A stretch of 64,000 nucleotides of DNA from Shewanella atlantica (GCF_003966265.1 NZ_RXNV01000010.1:62001-126000), one strand, 5' to 3'. Positions 25,983 to 34,454 are shown, counted from the first letter of the stretch. Notes: generated from the letters alone by a model not told the origin. Translations and numbers: made by a program.

Positions 25983-26013
25983 AAAAAGGCTCTATGATAT
26001 ATAGAGCCTTTTT
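25983..26013. terminator. Strong terminator after the porin gene
   Basis: AAAAAGGCTCTA and TAGAGCCTTTTT form a perfect 12-bp stem with a 7-nt loop and T-runs for both strands. Confidence 0.9.
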
Positions 26014-26216
26014 ATTTACTGCCACAAATTAAGCCTACAACAAGCAGTATTTATTTCTCTTTACCTCACGACTGCTCACCCGGCATCTAAGCCTACAACA
26101 GGTTTATTATTCAGCACCATAAAATATAAAACACACATTAGTTATATAGCCTTATCTAACAGTTCTTATTGACCGATATTTCAAGTTCAACACGAAACTT
26201 CGTGGTCTCAATTCAT

Positions 26217-26249
26217 CATATATCGTGATTTGGTGTTACAGATCATAAA
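26217..26249 (+). promoter_or_regulatory. Candidate activator site 3, upstream of the reductase operon
   Basis: ATATATCGTGATTTGGTG followed by TACAGATCA matches site 1 at 25 of 33 positions and site 2 at 21 of 33. TCGTG at 26223 is 57 bp before the -24 box at 26280. Confidence 0.5.
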
Positions 26250-26279
26250 CCACCTCAATTCTCACCAATTTACAGCAGT

Positions 26280-26295
26280 TGGCATAGTCACTGCA
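26280..26295 (+). promoter_or_regulatory. Sigma-54 (-24/-12) promoter of the reductase-lyase operon
   Basis: TGGCATAGTCACTGCA carries the invariant GG and GC at the right spacing, 65 bp before the reductase ATG. Confidence 0.75.
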
Positions 26296-26360
26296 GTTAA
26301 CAGTGTAATAACGAAGATAAACAGATCGATACGCCCGGAAAGATTAAGGAACACACGAGA

Positions 26361-27920
26361 ATGAGTGACAAACAACCAATAAGCCATCGCAGGCGCCAGC
26401 TAATTACCGGAGGGGCAGCACTTGCCGTTACCGGTCTGGGAGCTGCAATAGCTAAGCCTGTCAGCGCCGCATGTGTGCCGGCCGAAGAGATCAAGTTTGA
26501 TGAATTTGTCGACGTCATAGTGGTAGGTAGCGGTTTTGCCGGCATGTCTGCAGCCCTGCAGGCCCGGGAAGCCGGAGCAAGCGTAATGGTGGTAGACAAG
26601 ATGCCGGTATTCGGTGGTAACTCTACCATCAATGGTGGCGCCATGGCCGTTGCCGGCTCACCCTTACAGGAGCAAAACGGTATTAAGGACTCGGTAGACA
26701 CTATGGTCGCCGACATGCTTGAAGCGGGCCGTGGCATGAACGATGTCGAGATGCTCAAGCTGGTCTGTAATGGCACCGCCGAGTCGTGCCAATGGCTGAC
26801 CGATTATGGCGTTAAGTGGAAACCCTTTGTACAGCACTTTGGTGGTCACTCTATTCCCCGCGTATTACAAACCGTAGAGAGCTCAGGCGCCGGGATCATT
26901 CGTCCTCTGGTTAAGGCAGCTAAAAAGCGCGGCATAGATATGCGCACCCAAACCAAGCTGGAGTCATTCATCGAGGATGATAACGGTCGGATAACGGGTA
27001 TCGAAGTTAAGGCCAACTACTTTTTCCCTAAAGAGCGCTCCGGTGTGACTCGCCGTTATGGTGCCCGCAAGGGAGTCATCATGGCCACTGGCGGATTTGG
27101 CCGCGACATCGAATATCGCAAGATGCAACAACCTAAACTCACCAAGGAGCTGGACTCTACTAACCATCCGGGAGCCAATGCTGATGCGCTGAAGCAGATG
27201 ATGCTGATTGGCGCTAATCCCATCCATCTGGATCAAATTCAGCTTGGGCCATGGGCCTCTCCCGATGAGAAGGGATTTGGTACCGCCTCACAATTTAACA
27301 CCATCGCGACCTACCCCCGAGGCATAGTGGTCGATGCGCGCACCGGTAAGCGTTTCTTCAATGAACTGGCAGACCGCAAGGCCCGCGCCGACGCCATCAT
27401 GACCCGTCGTGACGCCCAGGGACAACCAGTCTACCCCATCGGCTTCACCAATGCCGAAGGCGCCAGCAAGGCCCAGACCCTGGATTGGGGATTGAAATAT
27501 AACGTCATCAAGAAGGCGGACACGCTCGAAGAGCTGGCCAAAATTTATGGCATTCCCGCCGACGCACTCAAGGCACAGGTGGCCAGCTGGAACAAGGCCG
27601 TCGATACCGGCGAGGACAGTGAGTTTGGCAGACCCATGCAGAAGGCGATGAAGCTGGAGCAAGGCCCCTGGTACGCCGTCCGCATGTGGCCAAAGGTTCA
27701 TTACTGCATGGGTGGCGTCAAGGTAAATACCCGCTCTGAGGTGTTGCATCTGGTGACCTACAAGCCAATTGCAGGCCTGTACGCGGCGGGTGAAGCAACC
27801 GGTGGCATCCACGGTGCGAGCCGTCTCGGTGCCTGCGCCGTTGCTGAAGGTGTCGTCACGGGCCGTAACGCCGGGCAAATGTGTGCCGCATCAAAAAGTA
27901 TTGTGTTGAAACACGTATAA
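26361..27920 (+). CDS. TAT-exported UrdA/fumarate-reductase-like flavoprotein
   Basis: This 519-residue FAD enzyme would reduce the C=C bond of an unsaturated carboxylate in the periplasm. A twin-arginine signal (SHRRRQLI, residues 9-16) shows export after folding. The Rossmann motif GSGFAG is at 56-61. Arg339 (ELADR), His447 (VHYCMGG) and Arg488 (GASRLG) match catalytic and carboxylate-binding residues of the flavocytochrome c family. The QxHPT histidine that fumarate enzymes use is missing (IQLGPWAS instead), pointing to another enoate such as a urocanate derivative. Unlike Shewanella fumarate or urocanate reductases it has no heme domain and no FMN-attachment domain; heme is supplied by the protein at 29635. 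AAGGA precedes the ATG. Confidence 0.85.
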   Translation: MSDKQPISHRRRQLITGGAALAVTGLGAAIAKPVSAACVPAEEIKFDEFVDVIVVGSGFAGMSAALQAREAGASVMVVDKMPVFGGNSTINGGAMAVAGSPLQEQNGIKDSVDTMVADMLEAGRGMNDVEMLKLVCNGTAESCQWLTDYGVKWKPFVQHFGGHSIPRVLQTVESSGAGIIRPLVKAAKKRGIDMRTQTKLESFIEDDNGRITGIEVKANYFFPKERSGVTRRYGARKGVIMATGGFGRDIEYRKMQQPKLTKELDSTNHPGANADALKQMMLIGANPIHLDQIQLGPWASPDEKGFGTASQFNTIATYPRGIVVDARTGKRFFNELADRKARADAIMTRRDAQGQPVYPIGFTNAEGASKAQTLDWGLKYNVIKKADTLEELAKIYGIPADALKAQVASWNKAVDTGEDSEFGRPMQKAMKLEQGPWYAVRMWPKVHYCMGGVKVNTRSEVLHLVTYKPIAGLYAAGEATGGIHGASRLGACAVAEGVVTGRNAGQMCAASKSIVLKHV

Positions 27921-27946
27921 TTAAGTCAAATATAAAAAGGGTTAAG

Positions 27947-29590
27947 ATGATGAATAGTAAGCAAGTTGTTATGGCCTCTCTGGCGTTAAGCCTGATGTCA
28001 GGAAGTGCACTGGCAATGGATAGTGTGGTTTTAGATGGCCAGCACATGACACAAGCTCAAGCGTGGGCAATTGCCGACGGCGCTAACGTCAAAATAGGCG
28101 AAAAAGCGGCTAAAAACCTGGTTAAGGCCCATGAGCTGTTGATGGATGCGGCGCGTCTGGGCAAGCCGGTTTATGGTTTAACTGTCGGTGTGGGACTGAA
28201 CAAAGATCAGAAGTTATTTACCGCAGATGGCAAGCTGAGCAAGGCCGTACTGGATGCCTCAAAAAGCTTCAACTACAGCACACTGCGTGCTCACAGCGCT
28301 GCGATGGGAGAAGCCGTACCGGTTCGCCTGACCCGTGTCGCGCTGGCCGTACGTCTTAACACCATTTTATCCGGTCAAACCGGTGTTCAACCATACGTTG
28401 CCGAGCTATACCAAGAGTATCTGAACAAGGGGATCACCCCGGTTATCCCATCAAAGGGCACTGTAGGTGAGGCCGATATCTTGATGGCTTCTCATGTGGG
28501 TCTGGCCATGATCGGTGAATGGGACGTGTTCTATAAGGGCAAGCGTGTCAGCAGCGTTAAAGCCATGAAGGATGCCGGTGTTAAACCACTTAAGCCTATC
28601 GGTAAAGATGCGCTGTCTATTCTGTCTAACAACTCTGTTGCGGTTGCTTATGCCATGAAGGGTTACCGGGATGCATCACACCTTATGACTGTTTCGCCTA
28701 CGGTATTCAGCCTTAGCCTGGAAGGTCTGAACGGCAACGTATCGCCATTTCTGCCTCAAACCAATGACATTCGTCCTTTCCCATACATCAAGGAAGCGAC
28801 CAGCGAAATTCTTAACCAGTTAGATGGCAGCTACCTGTGGCAGCTGAACGATCAACGTTCACTACAAGATCCACTCAGCTATCGTACTACCGCCTATACC
28901 TTTGCGGGTGCCAAGAAGGCACTTGCCGATCTGGGTGAAGTTATCGATGTACAGATCAACCACTCGGATGATAACCCAGGCGTGGTGCTGAATGCCTCGA
29001 AGGATTACACTCAGCATCCACAGGTGGCTAAGTATCTGATCGAAGGTAAAGGCGGAGTATTCCCGACCACGAACTTCGAACCACTACCGGTTGCACTGGC
29101 TGTTCAAGGACTCAGCGTGGCATTGACCCACGTGTCTCACAACAGTGTGATGCGTACTATTCATCTGTCAGACAACCATTTCACTAAGCTGTCTCGCTTC
29201 TTGGGTGCACCTGGTAACCATGGTCACGCTTTCGGTGCTATCCAGAAGAACTTTGTCGATATGCAGGTACGTAACAAGCAGTTGGCCAGCCCGGTTTCAT
29301 TCGACGGCATCCCGGTTGCGGGTAACATCGAAGATACCTTCACTAACCTGAAACTGGCTTCAGACAATCTTATCCAGATCGTCGACAACACCAACTACAT
29401 CTATGGTCTTGAATTGCTGCATTCAACTCAGGCCATCGATCTGCGTAAGCTTACCAATCCAGATCTGGATATGGGTAAAGCGACCAAGGCTATGTACAAA
29501 AACTATCGCAAGCAGGTGCCATTCGTTGAGTTAGACCGTCCATTTACGCCGGATATCAAGGCGTCTTACGACTTTATCGCTCAATACTAA
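27947..29590 (+). CDS. Secreted HAL/PAL-fold lyase lacking the MIO triad
   Basis: This 547-residue protein has a Sec signal peptide (cleavage after SGSALA, residue 23) and the aromatic amino acid lyase fold. Retained family residues include Tyr76 (VYGLTVGVG), AHSAAMGE, NN at 228-229, Gln307-Asp308 and Arg313 (LQDPLSYR), DNP at 342-344 and Glu462-Asp463. The Ala-Ser-Gly triad that cyclises to MIO is replaced by Glu175-Ala176-Asp177, so MIO cannot form. From memory, ergothionase (ergothioneine trimethylamine-lyase) is a family member that works without MIO, and a related elimination is my leading guess. I start it at ATG 27947 with AAGG upstream, 26 bp after the reductase gene; the frame also opens at 27881 inside that gene. 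A non-catalytic role cannot be excluded. Confidence 0.85.
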   Translation: MMNSKQVVMASLALSLMSGSALAMDSVVLDGQHMTQAQAWAIADGANVKIGEKAAKNLVKAHELLMDAARLGKPVYGLTVGVGLNKDQKLFTADGKLSKAVLDASKSFNYSTLRAHSAAMGEAVPVRLTRVALAVRLNTILSGQTGVQPYVAELYQEYLNKGITPVIPSKGTVGEADILMASHVGLAMIGEWDVFYKGKRVSSVKAMKDAGVKPLKPIGKDALSILSNNSVAVAYAMKGYRDASHLMTVSPTVFSLSLEGLNGNVSPFLPQTNDIRPFPYIKEATSEILNQLDGSYLWQLNDQRSLQDPLSYRTTAYTFAGAKKALADLGEVIDVQINHSDDNPGVVLNASKDYTQHPQVAKYLIEGKGGVFPTTNFEPLPVALAVQGLSVALTHVSHNSVMRTIHLSDNHFTKLSRFLGAPGNHGHAFGAIQKNFVDMQVRNKQLASPVSFDGIPVAGNIEDTFTNLKLASDNLIQIVDNTNYIYGLELLHSTQAIDLRKLTNPDLDMGKATKAMYKNYRKQVPFVELDRPFTPDIKASYDFIAQY

Positions 29591-29598
29591 ACGGTTAG

Positions 29599-29620
29599 GC
29601 GGGGCGGCGTGCTGCCCCGC
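29599..29620 (+). other. Intercistronic hairpin
   Basis: GCGGGGC and GCCCCGC form a GC-rich stem between the lyase and cytochrome genes with no T-run. It probably stabilises or processes the transcript rather than ending it. Confidence 0.55.
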
Positions 29621-29634
29621 AATAGGATTTCAAG

Positions 29635-30015
29635 ATGTTTAAAACCCTTAATACTTTATTGTTAGCCTGCTTGTTAGTGGCCCCGGCAGCTTCTGCGGTG
29701 CAGATGAAGGATTATCATAAAGAGATCATGACAGGTGATAATGGCAAGGTTGAATGTGCCGCATGTCATGGTGATGCAAAACGTAAAACCATTCCAGCGG
29801 CGAGTCAGTGTGAATCTTGCCACGGCAGCAGCGATGATATGGCCATGCAGACGGCACGCCCGAAGGATGCGGGACACGATGTAGAGCCTAATCCTCATGA
29901 CAGCCTGCATTACGGCACCGACCTGCCTTGTACTTACTGTCATCAGGAACACAAGGAGAGTACGGTCTACTGTAATCAATGTCATGAATTTGAATACCCG
30001 GACATGAAGCGTTAA
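29635..30015 (+). CDS. Small periplasmic tetraheme cytochrome c
   Basis: This 126-residue protein has a Sec signal peptide (cleavage after ASA, near residue 21) and four heme-binding motifs (CAACH, CESCH, CTYCH, CNQCH). Size and motif number match the N-terminal tetraheme domain of Shewanella flavocytochrome c3, so it is most simply the detached heme subunit of the flavoprotein at 26361. It would accept electrons from CymA or small periplasmic cytochromes and pass them to FAD. It is the last gene of the operon. Confidence 0.88.
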   Translation: MFKTLNTLLLACLLVAPAASAVQMKDYHKEIMTGDNGKVECAACHGDAKRKTIPAASQCESCHGSSDDMAMQTARPKDAGHDVEPNPHDSLHYGTDLPCTYCHQEHKESTVYCNQCHEFEYPDMKR

Positions 30016-30020
30016 CAGAA

Positions 30021-30039
30021 CTTATACCGATTGGTATTA
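30021..30039. repeat. Interspersed short palindromic repeat, copy 1
   Basis: CTTATACCGATTGGTATTA recurs exactly, in the opposite orientation, at 63709-63727. A partial copy (ATACCAATCGATAT) is at 41160-41173. All three copies follow gene ends. Confidence 0.6.
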
Positions 30040-30113
30040 CATCACAGTCTCATTAAATTTTTGGAATAACCGGCTTTAGCTCCCAATCTCATTAAGTGAA
30101 GGTATTTTTCCGT

Positions 30114-30147
30114 CGTCCCGTGGCCTTAAGGTCCCGGGACGTTTTTT
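30114..30147 (+). terminator. Terminator of the reductase-lyase-cytochrome operon
   Basis: CGTCCC pairs with GGGACG around a partly self-complementary loop (CCTTAAGG), followed by six T. Confidence 0.8.
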
Positions 30148-30178
30148 ATGGCGGGTTTTATAGAAAAAGCAGACTTTA

Positions 30179-31246
30179 TTAATTAAGAAAAGCTAACAAG
30201 TTTTCTTGCTGCTCAAGCAGGCTCTTATACAGAGTAAACTGATTGGCGGCGCGCTCCAGGTTGTGATTCTCATGATGGATATGAAAGTAGACATCACCAT
30301 TGAGATGATCGGTTAAGAAACGTACTCCGATCATCAGGCAGATAACACGGGCGCCCAGCCAGAGGCTTGCTCTCTCTTCACGGCTCAGCACTTCGCCCAA
30401 CTCACTCAGGTAACCACGGCAGATCGCAGCAAAGATAGACTCACGCACATGAACATTTTCCAGTGCCGTTGAATCCTCCTCTTCCGGCGAGCAGAAAGTA
30501 CGCACCATGTCGCCAAAGTCATACATCAGATGCCCTTTCATGCAGGTATCTAAGTCGATGATTGCCAGGCTGCTCATATCACGCTTATCGAATAACATGT
30601 TATTGATCTTGGTGTCGTTATGGCAGGTTCTAAGTGGCAACTTAGGTGAAATATCGCTTAACTCTTTCAGCAGGGATTGCTGAGAAAGCGCGAAATCAAT
30701 CCACTCTCGGCTGGAGTTAACTCTCGCTTGAGAGTCTTTGGCAACGGCCGCTTGCAACTGCTCGATACGGCCCGGAAGGTGGTGAAATTGCGCTATAACA
30801 TCGGCAAGCTCGGTGGCATCGAGAGAGCTTAAAGCAGATGAGAAGTGGCCAAAGGCCTTTGCGGCGGCAAAGGCTTCATCTTCCGAGCTCACCACTTCGA
30901 TGCTATGGCTGTGTGGAAGGTAGTTTATCGCTCTCCAAAATCCCCGCTCTCCCAGGTCTACCGCTAACAGCCCATCTTGTGTTCTAACTGGCTTGACTAC
31001 CTTAAGTGAGTAGTCGCCACACGCTTGCTTGTCAGACAGGTAGTGCGCAATTTTATCGGCATTATCGACTAATTCATTTGGCGTTTTAAATACTTGAGTA
31101 TTGATCTTTTGCAGGACAAGTTCACCAAGGGGCCACCTCACCAGAAAGGTATCGTTGATGTGACCATTCCCCAGGGGTGACACTGAGGTCTCCGCAGACG
31201 GAATACCATAAAATGGCAGCACAGGCTGCCTAATAAAATCGATCAC
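30179..31246 (-). CDS. APH-fold sugar kinase, N-acetylhexosamine 1-kinase-like
   Basis: This 355-residue cytoplasmic protein has the aminoglycoside-phosphotransferase kinase fold, with the catalytic loop CHNDTKINNMLFD and the Mg-binding IDLDT segment, then MYDFGDMVRTF. Members of this size next to a nucleotidyltransferase are often N-acetylhexosamine 1-kinases (NahK), which make sugar-1-phosphates for salvage. The start overlaps the end of the upstream nucleotidyltransferase gene by 4 bp, so the two are translationally coupled. Substrate is inferred from family and context only. Confidence 0.75.
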   Translation of the reverse strand: MIDFIRQPVLPFYGIPSAETSVSPLGNGHINDTFLVRWPLGELVLQKINTQVFKTPNELVDNADKIAHYLSDKQACGDYSLKVVKPVRTQDGLLAVDLGERGFWRAINYLPHSHSIEVVSSEDEAFAAAKAFGHFSSALSSLDATELADVIAQFHHLPGRIEQLQAAVAKDSQARVNSSREWIDFALSQQSLLKELSDISPKLPLRTCHNDTKINNMLFDKRDMSSLAIIDLDTCMKGHLMYDFGDMVRTFCSPEEEDSTALENVHVRESIFAAICRGYLSELGEVLSREERASLWLGARVICLMIGVRFLTDHLNGDVYFHIHHENHNLERAANQFTLYKSLLEQQENLLAFLN

Positions 31247-32223
31247 GCAACCACTCCATTCTTATTATTTGCAAGCTCATTGAGCTTATCTTTTACCCAC
31301 GCTACATCCTGAGGGTAGGTCACACCAAACCATGGTTCCTGAGCCGTTTCAACCCGTATCAGTCTGGCTTGCTGCTTTACATTAAGCTCATGATTAGATT
31401 GCTTATTAAACCTGGTCGAATCCATATACTGCTGAATAACGTTGGGCAGATAGCACTCCGCTCTTTGTTCATGGCCATGCTCGGCAATAAACTGATTCAG
31501 CGCACCCTCTATAATCGCAAAAATATCGACAGAGAATCCCCAGCAAGTCATAGACACTGGGGTCGAAGCCTTCAGGCTTCCGGACACTCCATCACACAAA
31601 CCCACTAATCCTTCGGGTTTCTGTTGGATCTCAGTCCACTCGGCAACACCTTGCAGCACACCCTGTTCGACCCGGCATACACCTCTGTTCACTCCGCCAT
31701 GTTCAGACAAGGTTAAGTGCATAGGATAAGCCACTAACATCCACTCTTGAGGTCTGGCTCGTAAACCTTCGGCCATCAGCTCAAAGGCGCTGTCACCATA
31801 ATAATCATCGGCATTAATCACCGCCATCAAGCCTTTAACTTTGTGGCGGGTACACCAGAGTGCATGCGCCGTGCCCCAAGGTTTCAGCCTGTGGTCAAAG
31901 CTATCGAGATGAGTTAACGCTTCATCCGGAAGGTCACCAATACTCTGGTAGCAAAAGTGATATTGAAAAGCTGGTGAAACCTGAGGTTTGACTCGTTCAC
32001 AAAACAGAGACTCGAGCTGAACTTCGAGCTCGGGCCTTATCACCAGCACAACCTGAGTGAAACCCGCCTTATATGCCGATACCGTTGAGAGTTCCAACAT
32101 GGTTTCGCCATTTGGTCCTAAGGCGGCCACCTGCTTATCCCCACCGAATCTACTACCGAGTCCCGCTGCCATAATTACCAGAGTCAACGGACTGTTTTCA
32201 TTCATGATTGCTCTAAGCGTCAT
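31243..32223 (-). CDS. Sugar-1-phosphate nucleotidyltransferase
   Basis: This 326-residue protein has the nucleotidyltransferase signature AAGLGSRFGGDKQ near residue 19 and the NADDYYG metal-binding segment. It would convert a sugar-1-phosphate and a nucleoside triphosphate into a nucleotide sugar. The 4-bp overlap with the kinase gene suggests a two-step salvage route from free N-acetylhexosamine to an activated sugar. The ATG at 32223 is used here; ATG 32205 is an alternative. Confidence 0.75.
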   Translation of the reverse strand: MTLRAIMNENSPLTLVIMAAGLGSRFGGDKQVAALGPNGETMLELSTVSAYKAGFTQVVLVIRPELEVQLESLFCERVKPQVSPAFQYHFCYQSIGDLPDEALTHLDSFDHRLKPWGTAHALWCTRHKVKGLMAVINADDYYGDSAFELMAEGLRARPQEWMLVAYPMHLTLSEHGGVNRGVCRVEQGVLQGVAEWTEIQQKPEGLVGLCDGVSGSLKASTPVSMTCWGFSVDIFAIIEGALNQFIAEHGHEQRAECYLPNVIQQYMDSTRFNKQSNHELNVKQQARLIRVETAQEPWFGVTYPQDVAWVKDKLNELANNKNGVVA

Positions 32224-32327
32224 ACACTAAGTTTCTATACCATTATTTGGTCGCCGCTAATTGACGACCCATACTCAGCCGGAAAGTTTAAAGAGTAAGC
32301 CTATTTATATCCAGCTATATAATCCAA

Positions 32328-33395
32328 CTATAAATAGGGGATAAATGAGCCACTCTTAGCTAGCGCAGATTGACTGCCTTTCAGGCTAAAATCATAGCCA
32401 CATAGCTTTACGCTCCCGCGGCGTGCGATGTCGCTAATAATGGATTCAGTATCGAGAGGTGAAAATCTGGCTTCAATGCCTGTATCCGGCATCTGCTCCA
32501 CCGTCACGGGGCGATAACGCGTACCATTATTAAAGATCAGATGAGCACAGGTTTTGTCTCCCTGAGCCGTTGCCAGAGACCAAATAGTCCCGGGAGCCTC
32601 AGTTTCACCCAGCCAGCGCATCACCAACAGATCTTGTTCCAGAATCAGGCTGAATCCATCGGGAAGTTTCACCTCATCCCGTTTTACAACAATCTCAGGC
32701 ACCGACATCTCCGGCTCCTGTGCGACATATTCATCTGTCGTCCCGGAAAAGAGCGACCAAAGACCTGCGATAAGTATCATGCATGATAGCCCGCCAACCG
32801 AGGCCAGAAGCAGCCTGCTGTTTTGTTTAGCCCAGGCGCTCCATTGCTCAAATGAGACACCATCGAAGCCTCTGCCTGATTCACCATAGGGATCGGAGTC
32901 TGTAGCTTGCTCAGGTAACTCGGTATCTAAACTGTGTCCCGCAACAGACGCCGCTGAGCCATCTAAGGTCGGCTCAACCCTCATACGCCCCTTCCCATCG
33001 GCAGCCATAGCCGCCGGCCCGGAATACCCCTGTTGATAACGGCCCTTTTTACTCGCCGACCTCTGCATCGCCAGAAAGCCAGTGATCAGAGTGGCAAAGA
33101 CAACACAAGTGGCAGAAAAGCTAAGGCTGTCACCATAGACAAGAGAGAGAATGAAAAGCAGGTAAGGAATAAAGCTCAAACCAAGCAACCAAGCCGGTCT
33201 GGCAGCATCGCGCATACGACGCAGGCCGCTAAGCCCAAGGATAGGCGCCAAGAACAAGCCAAGGATAATCAGTGCCGAGCTGGCTCCGATAAAGATGAAT
33301 CCCAATAACAAAATGAGGTAAGCCAGTGCACTGATAAGCGCAAACCTTGGACCATTATCTCGTCCCCGGACACAAAAGAGCGATCTATACTGCAT
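32328..33395 (-). CDS. DUF805-like membrane protein of unknown function
   Basis: This 355-residue protein has about three N-terminal membrane segments, with LRRMRDAARPAWLLGL between them resembling the DUF805 motif. A polar linker (residues ~110-185), another membrane segment (LLLASVGGLSCMILIAGLWSLF) and a C-terminal soluble domain of ~130 residues follow. I do not recognise the C-terminal domain. It sits alone on the minus strand, divergent from gmk. Confidence 0.65.
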   Translation of the reverse strand: MQYRSLFCVRGRDNGPRFALISALAYLILLLGFIFIGASSALIILGLFLAPILGLSGLRRMRDAARPAWLLGLSFIPYLLFILSLVYGDSLSFSATCVVFATLITGFLAMQRSASKKGRYQQGYSGPAAMAADGKGRMRVEPTLDGSAASVAGHSLDTELPEQATDSDPYGESGRGFDGVSFEQWSAWAKQNSRLLLASVGGLSCMILIAGLWSLFSGTTDEYVAQEPEMSVPEIVVKRDEVKLPDGFSLILEQDLLVMRWLGETEAPGTIWSLATAQGDKTCAHLIFNNGTRYRPVTVEQMPDTGIEARFSPLDTESIISDIARRGSVKLCGYDFSLKGSQSALAKSGSFIPYL

Positions 33396-33773
33396 GAATT
33401 TCGATACCTAACAATAACCTTCGAATGGGAAATAAGTAGCTTAAGCGGCGCCATAAACGCCCAAAAAATGCCTTGATATCAAAATATCACTTTGGCCCCA
33501 GCTAAATAATCAGCTTTAACTGCTAACAGACTAACCAATTTCTCTCTCAAAGTCAGTGCCAGCTTGAAAAATTCACCGGGCACATCTCTTTTTACGTTTG
33601 CAGCAACATCAGACTCGTTCCATCACCTTATAAACAGTGTCCGACGCAGAACTCAGCTGAACTAAATAGAAGTAAACTGACACTAGCGCCACGCCCTTGC
33701 TAGGCTGTATAATGTCCGGATCACCCGTAAATGCGGGGCAACCTTTCGTTTTCACCTTTTGGATACTTAGCAA
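33396..33773 (+). promoter_or_regulatory. Region upstream of gmk
   Basis: No gene is supported in these 378 bp. A perfect TATAAT at 33708-33713 lies 60 bp before the gmk start and is the likely -10. The -35 at the matching distance is weak. The rest shows only short AT-rich palindromes. Confidence 0.5.
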
Positions 33774-34397
33774 ATGACCGCACGCGGAAATCTATTTATC
33801 GTATCGGCACCCAGTGGTGCAGGTAAATCTTCACTGATATCGGCACTATTGAAAGATAAGCCGACTGACAAGCAAGTTTCTGTGTCTCACACCACACGCC
33901 AGCCGCGTCCCGGTGAAGTAAATGGTCAACACTACCATTTTGTTACGGTCGAAGAGTTCAAGGCATTAATTGAAGACAACGCGTTTTTCGAGTGGGCCGA
34001 GGTGTTCGGTAACTACTATGGTACATCGCGCAAAGTGATCGAACAGACCCTTAATGAAGGTATCGATGTGTTTCTCGATATCGACTGGCAAGGGGCTCAG
34101 CAGGTTAAAAAGTTGATGCCTGAAGCCATAGGGGTATTTATTTTACCGCCTTCGAGAGCAGAACTGGAACGCCGCCTGACAGGTCGTGGGCAGGATAGCG
34201 ATGAGATAATTGCAGGCCGTATGGCACAAGCCGCATCAGAGATATCACATTATGCTGAATACGACTTCATCATTATTAACGATGATTTCGATGCCGCCCT
34301 CGTCGATTTAATCGCCATTATTCGCAGCCAACGCTTAACTGGTGCTGGCCAAATTCATGCTCAAAATGATATGATTAAAGATCTGTTGGCAGACTAG
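33774..34397 (+). CDS. gmk: Guanylate kinase
   Basis: This 207-residue cytoplasmic enzyme phosphorylates GMP to GDP using ATP. The P-loop APSGAGKSSL is at residues ~12-21, SHTTRQPRPGEVNGQHYHFV forms the GMP-binding region, and DIDWQGAQQVK follows. Length is typical. It heads the conserved gmk-rpoZ-spoT group, which groups guanine nucleotide supply with the stringent response. Confidence 0.97.
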   Translation: MTARGNLFIVSAPSGAGKSSLISALLKDKPTDKQVSVSHTTRQPRPGEVNGQHYHFVTVEEFKALIEDNAFFEWAEVFGNYYGTSRKVIEQTLNEGIDVFLDIDWQGAQQVKKLMPEAIGVFILPPSRAELERRLTGRGQDSDEIIAGRMAQAASEISHYAEYDFIIINDDFDAALVDLIAIIRSQRLTGAGQIHAQNDMIKDLLAD

Positions 34398-34454
34398 CTG
34401 TCATCATGTACAATTTTGCGTCATTTTTTCATCCTAACACTGGAGTTTCCACAC

